From contig NZ_CP049780.1 of assembly GCF_011193355.1 (NCBI RefSeq), positions 6,299,798 to 6,363,797 of the forward strand: 64,000 nucleotides of DNA. The letters run 5' to 3'. The notes beneath the pieces are model-generated. The model did no database searches and was not told the origin of the DNA. It saw only the letters and a list, made by a program, of their open reading frames with translations. Origin of the DNA: Streptomyces sp. JB150 (GTDB lineage: Bacteria > Actinomycetota > Actinomycetes > Streptomycetales > Streptomycetaceae). Position numbers and translations under genes: made by a program. Of this stretch, positions 43,827 to 52,692 are shown one piece after another; within the stretch, counting starts at the first letter, position 1; each line of letters begins with the position of its first letter.

Positions 43827-44741
43827 ATGGACCGTATGCGGAACATCGTGGTGGTCGACGCCCCCTCCAACCTGGGCCTGCGCCCACCCGCCCCCGGCAC
43901 CGTGCCGGGCTGCTACAAGCTCGCCGGCGCCCTGCGCGAACAGCGGATCGTCCAGCGGCTCGGCGCCCTGGAGGGCGGGGTCGTGGTGCCGCCGCGCTAC
44001 GACCGCGGCGACTGGCAGGAGGGCGACGGCGTGTTCAACGCCGCCGCCCTCGCCGCGTACACCCGCAAACTGGCCGACCGGATCAAGCACCACGTCCGCG
44101 CCGGGGACTTCCCCGTGGTGCTCGGCGGCGACTGCTCCATCCAGCTCGGCGCCTCCCTCGCACTGCGCCGCCTGGGCCGGTACGGGCTGGTCGCGGTCGA
44201 CGCCTCGCCCGACTTCCGCCACCCCGGCCACTCCGCCCCGATCGGCGCGGCCGGCGGCGAGGAGGTCGCGCTGGCCACCGGACGCGGCCAGGACGACCTC
44301 ACCGACCTGGAGGGCCTGAAGCCCTACCTGCGCGACGAGGACGTACGGTTCTTCGGCATCCGCGACGCGTTCCGCGACGACGAGGACTGCCGCGAACTCG
44401 CCGCGCTGAAGATCCCCGTGGTGACCGTCGGCGACCTGCGGGAGTGGGGCGCGGACGCCCTCGCCCGCGCCACCGCACAGGCCTTCGAGGTCCCCGGCCT
44501 GGCCGGGTTCTGGGTCCACCTGGACGCCGACGTCCTGGACCCGGACGTGATGCCCGCCGTCGACAGCCCCGACCCCGACGGACTGCTCCCCGACGAACTG
44601 GTCGCCCTGCTGCGCCCGTTGCTCGCCTCCCCGCTCTGCGCCGGCTTCAACGTCACCATCTACGACCCCGATCTCGACCCCGACGGCACCGCCGGAGCAC
44701 TGCTCGCCGACATCGTCGTGGACGCCTTCGCCCGCTCCTGA
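43827..44741 (+). CDS. Arginase/agmatinase-family protein with altered metal ligands
   Basis: Ureohydrolase-fold protein of 304 aa, normally a di-manganese enzyme hydrolysing guanidino compounds. The third metal motif is intact (HLDADVLDPDV, matching S-x-D-x-D-x-x-D-P). However, the first motif GGDHS is GGDCS here (Cys codon 44133-44135), and the second, D-A-H-x-D, is D-A-S-P-D (Ser codon 44205-44207). Both histidine ligands are therefore absent. It may bind metal differently, act on another substrate, or be non-catalytic. The start is the ATG at 43827; a second ATG at 43836 is equally possible, and neither has a clear ribosome site. Confidence 0.85.
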   Translation: MDRMRNIVVVDAPSNLGLRPPAPGTVPGCYKLAGALREQRIVQRLGALEGGVVVPPRYDRGDWQEGDGVFNAAALAAYTRKLADRIKHHVRAGDFPVVLGGDCSIQLGASLALRRLGRYGLVAVDASPDFRHPGHSAPIGAAGGEEVALATGRGQDDLTDLEGLKPYLRDEDVRFFGIRDAFRDDEDCRELAALKIPVVTVGDLREWGADALARATAQAFEVPGLAGFWVHLDADVLDPDVMPAVDSPDPDGLLPDELVALLRPLLASPLCAGFNVTIYDPDLDPDGTAGALLADIVVDAFARS

Positions 44742-44937
44742 CCAGTACGTTCCCCGGGCGGGAGCCGGGAGGCTCATCTCATGACAGCGTGACCACGATC
44801 CGACGTGCCGTCGCCCGCTGGAGGCCTGACTTCCCGGCCCTCCGGCCGGCCGCTGCCCGCGCCGCATGACGTCCGGATGCGCCCGCCCGCACCGTGACCA
44901 AGCGTTACGCCCCGTCTGCGCCGGGTACCCGGCGGCC

Positions 44938-45462
44938 ATGGACCGCTTGGATCATCTGGAGCATCTGGACAAACACCTCGTCGACGAGCTGGCACAGGTG
45001 GCACGCGAGACGATCCGCGACGAACTGCGGGAGCAGACCCGCAAGCAGCGCCGCACGGCGATGCTGTACGCCGCGTCCGGCACCGTCGCCCTCTACGCGG
45101 GCGCGGCCCTCGCGCTCGCCGTCGGCCTCGCGCTGGCGCTCGTGCTGCCGGACTGGGCCGCAGCGCTCATCACCGCGGCGATCCTCGCCGCCGTCGCCTA
45201 CGCGCTGCGCGGCGCCGCCCGGCCCAAGCAGACCTCGATGTACGACTCCGGCAACGGCCGCACCGTCGGCGGCACCCAGCCGGCCGGGCCGCCCGGCGGT
45301 CTCGGCACGGCGACCTACCCGCCGATGCCGCCCGTCGCCCCCGGCGGGGCCGGCGCCGCGACCGGCGCCCCCGGCGCGGGCACCCCGGCCCCCGGCCACC
45401 TCGGCGCCCCGGCGCCGCGGCCGGACGACATCGACCCGGAGAACCCGCACCACCGGGCGTGA
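44938..45462 (+). CDS. Phage-holin-like/DUF membrane protein with Pro/Gly-rich tail
   Basis: Product of 174 aa. The N-terminus is a charged helix (MDRLDHLEHLDKHLVDELAQ). Two hydrophobic helices follow (about residues 41-64 and 66-84: TVALYAGAALALAVGLAL, then ALITAAILAAVAYALRG). The C-terminal half is disordered, rich in Gly, Pro and Ala, and ends with DDIDPENPHHRA. The helix-hairpin core resembles the actinobacterial putative holin superfamily, but nothing links it to a phage here. Function unknown. The ATG at 44938 follows a region without a clear ribosome site. Confidence 0.7.
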   Translation: MDRLDHLEHLDKHLVDELAQVARETIRDELREQTRKQRRTAMLYAASGTVALYAGAALALAVGLALALVLPDWAAALITAAILAAVAYALRGAARPKQTSMYDSGNGRTVGGTQPAGPPGGLGTATYPPMPPVAPGGAGAATGAPGAGTPAPGHLGAPAPRPDDIDPENPHHRA

Positions 45463-45653
45463 CCTCGATGCGAGGGCCCGGGCCCGGAACGCCGTCATGG
45501 CGGTGCGGAACCGTCGTGATCACCGGGCCGGTGGAGGCGCGGGCCGTGTGACGGTCCGCGCCTTCGCCGTGCGTGCCCTCGCCGCGCGCCGCGGCCGCGG
45601 TTGCCCTGCCGGCCCGCCGGTGCGGACCGGCACACCGGCCGGCCGGCGCCTTG

Positions 45654-46613
45654 TCAGGTGCCCGGAAGCTGCGGCAGCACCTTCGTGCGGTAGAAGTCGA
45701 AGAAGCCGCGCTGGTCGGGGCCGATCTGGTTGACGTAGATCGTGTCGAAGCCCGCGTCGGCGAAGGCGGTCAGCGCCGCCACGTGCTCGTCCACGTCGTC
45801 CCCGCAGACGCCCTGCTCGTCGATCATCTGCTCGGTGACCAGCGGCTGGAGCTGCTCGAAGTGGCGCGGTGAGGGCAGAATCTGGCCCATCTCGCCGGGC
45901 AGGTACTCGTTGGACCACAGCCGGTGCACGGTACGGACCGCCTCGTCGCGGTCGGTGCCGTAGCAGACCTTGGTGCCGCCGATGACGGGCTTCGTGCCCC
46001 CGCCGCCCTCGCGGTACTGCCGCACCATGTCCGCCTCGGGCATCATCGTGATGTAGCCGTCGCCCACCCGGGCGGCCAGCTCCGTCGCCTTCGGGCCGAA
46101 GCCGGAGACGTCGATCGGGACCGGCTCGTCCGGGACCGTGTAGAGGCGGGCGTTCTCGACCGTGTAGTGGGTGCCGTGGTGGGTGACCTCCTCGCCCGTG
46201 AACAGGCGGCGCATCACGTGGACCGCCTCCTCCAGCATCTCCAGCCGGACGTCCGCGGGCGGCCAGGTGTGGCCTAGGATGTGCTCGTTGAGGGCCTCGC
46301 CCGTGCCCACGCCGAGCCGGAAGCGGCCGTTCGTCATCACCGCGCTCGTCGCCGCGGCCTGCGCCACCACCGCCGGGTGGATCCGCACCGTCGGGCAGGT
46401 CACCGCCGTCTCGATCGGCAGCGACACCGCCTGCGACAGCGCGCCGATCACCGACCACACGAACGGGCTGTCGCCCTGCGCGTCGTTCCACGGGTGGTAG
46501 TGGTCCGAGATCCACAGCGACCGGAAGCCGGCCTGCTCGGCCATCCTGGCCTGTTCCAGCAGGTCCGCGGGGCCGTGCTCCTCGCAGGAGAGGAAGTAGC
46601 CGTACTCGGGCAT
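45654..46613 (-). CDS. LLM-class F420-dependent oxidoreductase (TIGR03557-like)
   Basis: Luciferase-like TIM-barrel oxidoreductase of 319 aa that uses coenzyme F420, the usual deazaflavin of actinomycetes. The family shows in the N-terminal YGYFLSCEEHGPADLLEQA, LWISDHYHPW, RFRLGVGTGEALNEHILG, and IDVSGFGPKATELAARVGDG. It is close to F420-dependent glucose-6-phosphate dehydrogenase-like proteins; the actual substrate is not assigned. GGAGGT lies 7 nt upstream of the ATG at 46613. Confidence 0.88.
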   Translation of the reverse strand: MPEYGYFLSCEEHGPADLLEQARMAEQAGFRSLWISDHYHPWNDAQGDSPFVWSVIGALSQAVSLPIETAVTCPTVRIHPAVVAQAAATSAVMTNGRFRLGVGTGEALNEHILGHTWPPADVRLEMLEEAVHVMRRLFTGEEVTHHGTHYTVENARLYTVPDEPVPIDVSGFGPKATELAARVGDGYITMMPEADMVRQYREGGGGTKPVIGGTKVCYGTDRDEAVRTVHRLWSNEYLPGEMGQILPSPRHFEQLQPLVTEQMIDEQGVCGDDVDEHVAALTAFADAGFDTIYVNQIGPDQRGFFDFYRTKVLPQLPGT

Positions 46614-46742
46614 GGGGGGTACCTCCGCGACGGGGTGGGGGTCCCGCGCCGAGTTACCCGGGCGCCCGGTGGGGAAACCGGGGGACGGCCCGGTGCCTCG
46701 GGGTGACGTTTGGGTGCCTCGGGCACGGGGACGCGGTTAGTT

Positions 46743-46761
46743 CGTACGGGAGTGCCGTACG
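46743..46761. promoter_or_regulatory. Inverted repeat before the NDH-2-like operon
   Basis: CGTACGG (46743-46749) and CCGTACG (46755-46761) are perfect arms over a 5-bp centre, 60 bp upstream of the operon start. A CCTCGTACCGCCC direct repeat follows at about 46763-46790. It is placed where a repressor could control the operon. Confidence 0.45.
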
Positions 46762-46820
46762 TCCTCGTACCGCCCGCCCTCGTACCGCCCTCGCACGGGC
46801 GAGACCGCCGGAGGCGCACA

Positions 46821-48926
46821 GTGAGCCGACCCCGCATCGTGATCGTCGGCGCCGGCTTCGCCGGCTACCGGACGGCCCGCACGCTGTCCCGGACGGCCCG
46901 GGGCAAGGCCGAGATCACCCTGCTCAACCCGACCGACTACTTCCTCTACCTGCCCCTGCTCCCGCAGGTCGCCGCGGGCGTGCTGGAGCCGCGCCGGGTC
47001 ACCGTCTCCCTGTCCGGCACCCTGCCGCGGGTGCGGCTCGTGCTCGGCGAGGCCGGCCGGGTCGACCTCGACGCGCGCACCGTGCACTACACCGACCCCG
47101 AGGGCGGCGCCGGAACCATGGAGTACGACCGGCTCGTCCTCGCCGCCGGCAGTGTCAACAAGCTGCTGCCCGTCCCCGGCGTCGCCGAGCACGCGCACGG
47201 CTTCCGCGGCCTGCCGGAAGCCCTCTACCTGCGCGACCACATCACCCGGCAGGTGGAGCTCGCCGCCTCCTCCGAGGATGCGGCAGACCGCGCCGCGCGC
47301 TGCACGTTCGTCGTGGTCGGCGCCGGATACACCGGCACCGAGGTGGCCGCCCAGGGGCAGCTCTTCACCGACGCGCAGGTCCGCGAACACCCGCTGCGGC
47401 AGGGCCTGCGGCCCCGCTGGCTGCTGCTGGACGTCGCGCCGCGCGTCCTGCCCGGACTCGACGAACGGCTCTCCCGCACCGCGGGCCGGGTGCTGCGGGA
47501 GCGCGGCGTGGAGGTGCGGATGGGCACGTCCGTGAAGGAGGCCACGCCCGGCGGCGTACTGCTCACCGACGGCGAGTACGTCGAGACCCGCACCCTCGTG
47601 TGGTGCGTCGGCGTGCGGCCCGATCCGCTGGTCGCCTCGCTGGAGCTGCCGCTGGAACGCGGCCGGCTGCTCGTCGACCCGCAGCTGCGGGTGCCGGGCC
47701 GGCCGGAGGTGTTCGCCTGCGGTGACGCGGCCGCCGTGCCCGATCTGGAGAGGCCGGGCGAGTACACGCCGATGACCGCGCAGCACGCCTGGCGGCAGGG
47801 CAAGGTCTGCGCCCGCAACGTCGCCGCCTCGCTGGGCGCGGGCGAGTGGCAGGCCTACCGCCACCGCGACCTGGGGTTCGTCGTCGACCTCGGCGGCGTC
47901 AAGGCCGCGGCGAATCCGCTCGGCGTGCCGCTGTCCGGGCCCCTCGCCGGGGCCGTCACCCGCGGCTACCACCTCGCCGCGATGCCCGGCAACCGGGTGC
48001 GGGTGGCCGCGGACTGGCTCCTCGACGCGGTACTGCCCCGGCAGGCCGTGCAGTTGGGGCTCGTCCGCTCCTGGTCGGTCCCGCTGGACACGGCTTCCCC
48101 GGAGCTGGCGTGGGTGGCCGGCGGGCGGGGAGCGCCGGGGCGCGGGGGACGGGGAGGGGGACGGGGAGGGGACAAGGGGGACGACCGTACGGAGGCCGGG
48201 AGGCGGGCCGTGTCAGAGAGCGCGATGAATGAGCGACCGGGTCCTGAACCCGTACCCACGCCGGACGAGCCGGCGAGGAACCAGCCGGGCGGGGAGCCCG
48301 CGAAGAATCAGCCGGGCGGGGAGCCCGCGAGGAACCAGCCCGGTGGGGAGCCGGCGGGTCAGCCGGGTGGTGAGACTGTCCGCGAGGAGCCAGGTGGGGT
48401 CGCCGCCCGGCGGACCGAGACCGGTGGTGGTCTGACGGGCGTGGAGCCGGGCAGCGGTCGGCGCGGCGGCGGGCCCGGCGTGCGCCGGCATCGTCCGCTG
48501 GGGGCCGTCGTGGAGAGTGACGCCGAGTGGTCCGGGGTCGCCGGGCCGTTCCTGGACGCGGAGACGCCCGGGCCGGCCGGGTCCGCGGACATCGAGCCGT
48601 CCGGGCCCGCCGAGACCGTGACCGGCGAGGAGGGGTCGAGCCCCGCCGAGCCGCACTTCGGCCTCGGGCACGGCCCCACCCCCGTCCCCACCGAGCCCCG
48701 CGCCGGCCGTGAGCCGCCCGGCCCGGCCGGGACCGGGCACCGGACGGGGCCCGAACCACCCGGGCCGGTCAGGAGCTCCGACCTGCCGGCGGACGACAGC
48801 GAATCCTCCGAACCCTTCCGCGCCGACAGCGATCCCTCCTCCGGACCGACACCGACACCGACACATTCGAACCCCCTTCCCGCCGACACCCACACATCCG
48901 AACCCTCCGCCGAAGGAGACCGATGA
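46821..48926 (+). CDS. NDH-2-like NAD(P)/FAD oxidoreductase with long disordered C-terminal tail
   Basis: Membrane-associated type II NADH dehydrogenase-like flavoprotein, predicted to pass electrons from NADH to quinone. The first 440 residues or so are the enzyme: FAD motif IVGAGFAGYRTART, YLPLLPQVAAGVLEP, NAD motif VVVGAGYTGTEVAA, TLVWCVGVRPDPL, VFACGDAAAVPD and TAQHAWRQGK. The last 240 or so residues are low-complexity, rich in Gly, Pro, Glu and Ser, and include three 9-residue EPARNQPGG repeats. GGAGG lies 6 nt upstream of the GTG at 46821. The tail ends in an ATGA overlap with the transketolase gene. Confidence 0.9.
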   Translation: MSRPRIVIVGAGFAGYRTARTLSRTARGKAEITLLNPTDYFLYLPLLPQVAAGVLEPRRVTVSLSGTLPRVRLVLGEAGRVDLDARTVHYTDPEGGAGTMEYDRLVLAAGSVNKLLPVPGVAEHAHGFRGLPEALYLRDHITRQVELAASSEDAADRAARCTFVVVGAGYTGTEVAAQGQLFTDAQVREHPLRQGLRPRWLLLDVAPRVLPGLDERLSRTAGRVLRERGVEVRMGTSVKEATPGGVLLTDGEYVETRTLVWCVGVRPDPLVASLELPLERGRLLVDPQLRVPGRPEVFACGDAAAVPDLERPGEYTPMTAQHAWRQGKVCARNVAASLGAGEWQAYRHRDLGFVVDLGGVKAAANPLGVPLSGPLAGAVTRGYHLAAMPGNRVRVAADWLLDAVLPRQAVQLGLVRSWSVPLDTASPELAWVAGGRGAPGRGGRGGGRGGDKGDDRTEAGRRAVSESAMNERPGPEPVPTPDEPARNQPGGEPAKNQPGGEPARNQPGGEPAGQPGGETVREEPGGVAARRTETGGGLTGVEPGSGRRGGGPGVRRHRPLGAVVESDAEWSGVAGPFLDAETPGPAGSADIEPSGPAETVTGEEGSSPAEPHFGLGHGPTPVPTEPRAGREPPGPAGTGHRTGPEPPGPVRSSDLPADDSESSEPFRADSDPSSGPTPTPTHSNPLPADTHTSEPSAEGDR
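48267..48347 (+). repeat. Three 27-bp tandem repeats in the NDH-2-like gene tail
   Basis: Units start at 48267, 48294 and 48321 and code for EPARNQPGG, EPAKNQPGG and EPARNQPGG. A degenerate fourth copy (EPAGQPGG) follows. Confidence 0.88.
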
Positions 48927-50776
48927 ACACCGACGAACTCGTGGAGCTGGGACAGCAGTTGCGTGTGGACAGCGTGCGGGCGGCGGCCGCCGCCGGCTCC
49001 GGGCATCCCACGTCCTCGATGTCGGCCGCCGACCTGATGGCCGTCCTGCTGGCCAACCACCTGCGCTACGACTTCGACCGCCCCGAACACCCCGCCAACG
49101 ACCGCTTCATCCTCTCCAAGGGACACGCGTCCCCGCTGCTGTACTCGGCGTACAAGGCGGCCGGCGCCCTCGACGACGAGGAGCTGCTGACGTTCCGCAA
49201 GAAGGACAGCCGGCTGGAGGGACACCCCACGCCGCAGCGGCTGCCGTGGGTCGAGACCGCCACCGGATCGCTCGGCCAGGGCCTGCCCGTCGGAGTGGGC
49301 GTGGCGCTCTCCGGGAAGCGGCTGGAGCGCAGCGACTACCGCGTGTGGGTGCTGTGCGGCGACAGCGAGCTGGCCGAGGGCTCCGTCTGGGAGGCCGCCG
49401 AGCACGCCGGCCACGAGCACCTCGACAACCTCGTCGTGATCGTCGACGTCAACCGGCTCGGCCAGCGCGGCCCGACCCGGCACGGCCACGACCTCGACGC
49501 CTACGCCCGCCGCTTCCGGGCCTTCGACTGGCACACCGTGGAGATCGACGGCCACGACGTCGACGCGATCGACCGCGCCTACGGCGAGGCCGTCTCCACC
49601 AAGGGCCAGCCGACCGCGATCCTCGCCCGCACCCTCAAGGGCAAGGGCGTCGAGGGCGTCCAGGACCGGGAGGGCCTGCACGGCAAGCCGCTCCCGGACG
49701 CCGACGAGGCCATCGCCGAGCTCGGCGGGCCGCGCGATCTGCGGGTGCGGGTGCACGAGCCGCCGGCCGACCGGGTCCTGCGCGCCGTCCGCGACGCGGC
49801 GGCCGCCGGCCTGCCCGAGTGGGAGCGCGGCGGCGACCCCGTCGCCACCCGCGACGCCTACGGCAAGGCCCTCGCCGCCCTCGGCGCCGCCCGCGACGAC
49901 GTCGTCGCCCTCGACGGCGAGGTGAGCGACTCCACCCGCGCCGAGTACTTCGCCAAGGAACACCCCGACCGCTTCTTCGAGTGCTACATCGCCGAACAGC
50001 AGCTGGTCGCCGCCGCGGTGGGGCTCGCCGCCCGCGGCTGGGTGCCGTACGCCTCCTCCTTCGCGGCCTTCCTCACCCGCGCGTACGACTTCGTGCGGAT
50101 GGCGTCCGTCAGCGGCGCCGGGATCAACGTGGTCGGCTCGCACGCCGGGGTCGCGATCGGGCAGGACGGGCCCTCGCAGATGGGCCTGGAGGACCTGGCG
50201 ATGTTCCGGGCCGTGCACGGCTCGACCGTGCTGTACCCCTGCGACGCCAACCAGACGGCCCGGCTGGTCGCCGAGATGGCCGGCCTCGACGGCATCCGCT
50301 ATCTGCGCACGTCGCGCGGCAAGACCCCGGTGCTCTACGGGCCCGACGAGGAGTTCCCCGTCGGCGGCAGCAAGGTGCTGCGCTCCTCCGACCGCGACCG
50401 GCTCACCCTCGTCGCGGCCGGGGTCACCGTGCCGGAGGCGCTGGCCGCCGCCGACGCCCTCGAACGGGAGGGCATCCAGGTGCGGGTGATCGACCTGTAC
50501 TCGGTCAAGCCCGTCGACCGGCTCACCCTCCGGCAGGCCGCCGAGGAGACCGGCTGCCTGCTGACCGTCGAGGACCACCGTCCCGAGGGCGGCCTCGGCG
50601 ACGCCGTCCTCGACGCCTTCCTCGACGGGCGGCCCACGCCGCGCCTGGTGCGCCTCGCGGTCCGTACGATGCCGGGCTCGGCCTCGCCCGAGGAGCAGCT
50701 GCACGCGGCCGGCATCGACGCCGAGTCGATCGCCGCCTCCGTACGCCTGCTGGTGGAGCAGGCGGTGGTGCGGTGA
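48923..50776 (+). CDS. tkt: Transketolase
   Basis: Thiamine-diphosphate enzyme moving two-carbon units between sugar phosphates in the pentose phosphate pathway. The 617-residue single chain is shorter than the usual 660-700 residue bacterial Tkt and close to the animal-type length. Landmarks are GSGHPTSSMSAADLMAVLL and SKGHASPLLYSA, then ETATGSLGQGLPVGVG and CGDSELAEGSVWEAAE (ThDP/Mg site with DVN). The transketolase pyrimidine domain has YIAEQQLVAAAVGLAARGW and GSHAGVAIGQDGPSQMGLED. It overlaps its neighbours by 4 nt on both sides, so it sits inside an operon with the NDH-2-like and LigD-type genes. Confidence 0.93.
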   Translation: MNTDELVELGQQLRVDSVRAAAAAGSGHPTSSMSAADLMAVLLANHLRYDFDRPEHPANDRFILSKGHASPLLYSAYKAAGALDDEELLTFRKKDSRLEGHPTPQRLPWVETATGSLGQGLPVGVGVALSGKRLERSDYRVWVLCGDSELAEGSVWEAAEHAGHEHLDNLVVIVDVNRLGQRGPTRHGHDLDAYARRFRAFDWHTVEIDGHDVDAIDRAYGEAVSTKGQPTAILARTLKGKGVEGVQDREGLHGKPLPDADEAIAELGGPRDLRVRVHEPPADRVLRAVRDAAAAGLPEWERGGDPVATRDAYGKALAALGAARDDVVALDGEVSDSTRAEYFAKEHPDRFFECYIAEQQLVAAAVGLAARGWVPYASSFAAFLTRAYDFVRMASVSGAGINVVGSHAGVAIGQDGPSQMGLEDLAMFRAVHGSTVLYPCDANQTARLVAEMAGLDGIRYLRTSRGKTPVLYGPDEEFPVGGSKVLRSSDRDRLTLVAAGVTVPEALAAADALEREGIQVRVIDLYSVKPVDRLTLRQAAEETGCLLTVEDHRPEGGLGDAVLDAFLDGRPTPRLVRLAVRTMPGSASPEEQLHAAGIDAESIAASVRLLVEQAVVR

Positions 50777-51732
50777 CCGGTGCGGGAGCCCGCACGGTCC
50801 GGGCGGGCCGCCGTACGGTCGAGGTACGGCGGCCCGCCAAGGTGCTGTTCCCGGGCGGCGACGGCCATCCGGAGTACACCAAGGGCGACCTCGTCGACCA
50901 CTACCGGGCGGTCTCGCCCTTCCTGCTGCCGCACCTGCGCGGGCGGCCGCTGATGCTGCAGATGCATCCCGACGGCATCGACGGGCCCCGCTTCCTGCAG
51001 AAGAACACCCCGGAGAACTACCCGGAGTGGATCACCCGCGTCGACGTGCCCAAGGAGGGCGGCACGGTCCGCCACACCGTGTGCGACGACTCCGCGACCC
51101 TCGTGTACCTCGCCGGCCAGGCGTGCGTCACGCTGCACCGCTGGCTGTCGCGCACCGGCCGCGCCCACTCCCGGCCGCGCTCCGGTGACTCGGCCTCCCT
51201 TCACCACCCCGACCGCATGGTGTTCGACCTCGACCCGTCCGGCGACGACTTCACACCCGTGCGGGAGGCGGCCGGGCTGCTCGGCGAACTCCTCGACACC
51301 CTGCGCTTGCCGTCTGCCCTGATGACCACCGGTTCACGCGGCCTGCACGTGATCGTGCCGCTGAACGGGCGGCACCACGTCGACGAGGTACGGCGGTTCG
51401 CGCGCGACGTCGCCGACACCCTCGTCGCCGCGCGCCCCGACCGGCTCACCACCGCGGCCCGCAAGAAGGACCGCGGCGACCGGCTCTACCTGGACGTCCA
51501 GCGCAACGGCTACGCCCAGACGGCCGTCGCCCCCTACACCGTCCGCGCCCTCCCCGGCGCGCCGGTCGCCGTGCCCGTCACCTGGGACCAGCTGGACGCA
51601 CCGGACTTCGGCCCGCGCCGCTGGACCATCGCCGACGCCGCCGACCAGGCGCGGACCCACCCCTGGGCGGACGTGCCGAGCCGGGGCCGCGCCCTCGGAC
51701 CGGCCCGGCGCAGGCTCGACGCGCTGCGCTGA
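50773..51732 (+). CDS. LigD-type polymerase/primase (PolDom) protein
   Basis: The 319-residue product matches the stand-alone polymerase domain of NHEJ ligase LigD, an archaeo-eukaryotic primase-type polymerase that fills ends during double-strand break repair. Evidence is VEVRRPAKVLFPGGDGHPEY and TKGDLVDHYRAVSPFLLPHL, QKNTPENYPEWI, the metal-binding DLDPSGDDF, TGSRGLHVIVPL, and RGDRLYLDVQRNGYAQTAVA. No ligase or nuclease domain is fused and no Ku gene is near. GTG at 50773 overlaps the transketolase stop. Confidence 0.92.
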   Translation: MTGAGARTVRAGRRTVEVRRPAKVLFPGGDGHPEYTKGDLVDHYRAVSPFLLPHLRGRPLMLQMHPDGIDGPRFLQKNTPENYPEWITRVDVPKEGGTVRHTVCDDSATLVYLAGQACVTLHRWLSRTGRAHSRPRSGDSASLHHPDRMVFDLDPSGDDFTPVREAAGLLGELLDTLRLPSALMTTGSRGLHVIVPLNGRHHVDEVRRFARDVADTLVAARPDRLTTAARKKDRGDRLYLDVQRNGYAQTAVAPYTVRALPGAPVAVPVTWDQLDAPDFGPRRWTIADAADQARTHPWADVPSRGRALGPARRRLDALR

Positions 51733-51822
51733 CGCGCCACGCGGACGCGCGTGCCGGGACACCGCTTCGCCCTCCACAGGTTTGGCCACGGAATGTGCGG
51801 CCACCCGACCCAAGAGGTGGCC

Positions 51823-52209
51823 ATGTCGAACACAGATCGCACATCACATTCGCAGCGTTCACAGAAAAACCAAACCGACAGCACGGACGAAACCGACGAC
51901 ACCGAGAACACCGACAACTCCCGTACGGCGGTGGACGACCGGCCGAGGCCGATGGAGGTGCTGCGCGAGGCGCGCGCCCAGCTCGCCGAACTCACCGGGA
52001 TGACCCCCGAGTCCGTGTCGTCCTTCGAACAGACGGAGGACGGCTGGTCCCTTGAGGTGGAGGTGCTCGAACTCGAGCGCGTGCCCGACACGATGAGCCT
52101 GATGGCGAGCTATCAGGTCGAACTCGACCCGCAGGGCCAGCTCACGGGCTACCGGCGCATCCGCCGCTACGAACGCGGGCGGGCCGACGCACGGTCCGGC
52201 GGCCGCTAG
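51823..52209 (+). CDS. gvpO: Gas vesicle protein GvpO
   Basis: First gene of the Streptomyces-type gas vesicle cluster, 128 aa. The N-terminal 45 residues are Thr/Asp/Glu-rich and disordered. The GvpO core follows (VLREARAQLAELTGMTPESV, then DGWSLEVEVLELERVPDT and YQVELDPQGQLTGYRRIRRYERG). GvpO is needed for vesicle formation in haloarchaea and has an accessory role here. GAGGTGG precedes the ATG at 51823. The DNA just before it (51740-51822) probably holds the cluster promoter; I could not assign its boxes. Confidence 0.92.
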   Translation: MSNTDRTSHSQRSQKNQTDSTDETDDTENTDNSRTAVDDRPRPMEVLREARAQLAELTGMTPESVSSFEQTEDGWSLEVEVLELERVPDTMSLMASYQVELDPQGQLTGYRRIRRYERGRADARSGGR

Positions 52210-52263
52210 GCCGTTCCACCCGCCCGCACCCACACACGAGCAGAGAAGGAGGGATCGGTCGGC

Positions 52264-52692
52264 ATGACCGTTGTCCCGGCACAGCAGACCGGATCGGGAG
52301 GCGGCTCCAGCGGCCTCTACGACGTCCTGGAGCTCGTCCTCGACCGAGGGCTCGTCATCGACGCCTTCGTGCGGGTCTCCCTGGTCGGCATCGAGATTCT
52401 GAAGATCGACGTACGTGTCGTCGTGGCCAGCGTCGACACCTACCTGCGCTTCGCCGAGGCCTGTAACCGCCTCGACCTGGAGTCCGGGCCGCGCAAGAGC
52501 CCGGGCCTGCCCGACGTCGTCGGCCAGATCACCGAGTCCGGGGCGCGCGGCAAGTCCAAGGGCGCCCTGTCCGGCGCCGCGCAGACCATCTCGGACGCCT
52601 TCAAGCAGGCGCGTGACGAGAACAACGCCGAACCCGAGACCAAGAGCAGCCGCCGCGGTTCCACGTCCCGCCGGAAGGAGGAGCAGGAGTGA
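52264..52692 (+). CDS. gvpA: Gas vesicle structural protein GvpA
   Basis: Main shell subunit that assembles into the gas-permeable protein wall. The 142 residues contain the conserved core [46 protein letters not shown] (shown in part). A polar C-terminal tail follows, which is longer than in cyanobacterial GvpA (about 70 aa). AGAAGGAGGGAT stands upstream. Its stop overlaps the gvpF start by 4 nt. Confidence 0.95.
   Translation: MTVVPAQQTGSGGGSSGLYDVLELVLDRGLVIDAFVRVSLVGIEILKIDVRVVVASVDTYLRFAEACNRLDLESGPRKSPGLPDVVGQITESGARGKSKGALSGAAQTISDAFKQARDENNAEPETKSSRRGSTSRRKEEQE

Noticed and set aside
44938..45462. Prophage remnant because of the holin-like protein
   Set aside because: No other phage gene, integrase or attachment site is present nearby.
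48359..50704. 781-codon minus-strand frame opposite transketolase
   Set aside because: Antisense shadow of a well-supported gene; no homology seen.
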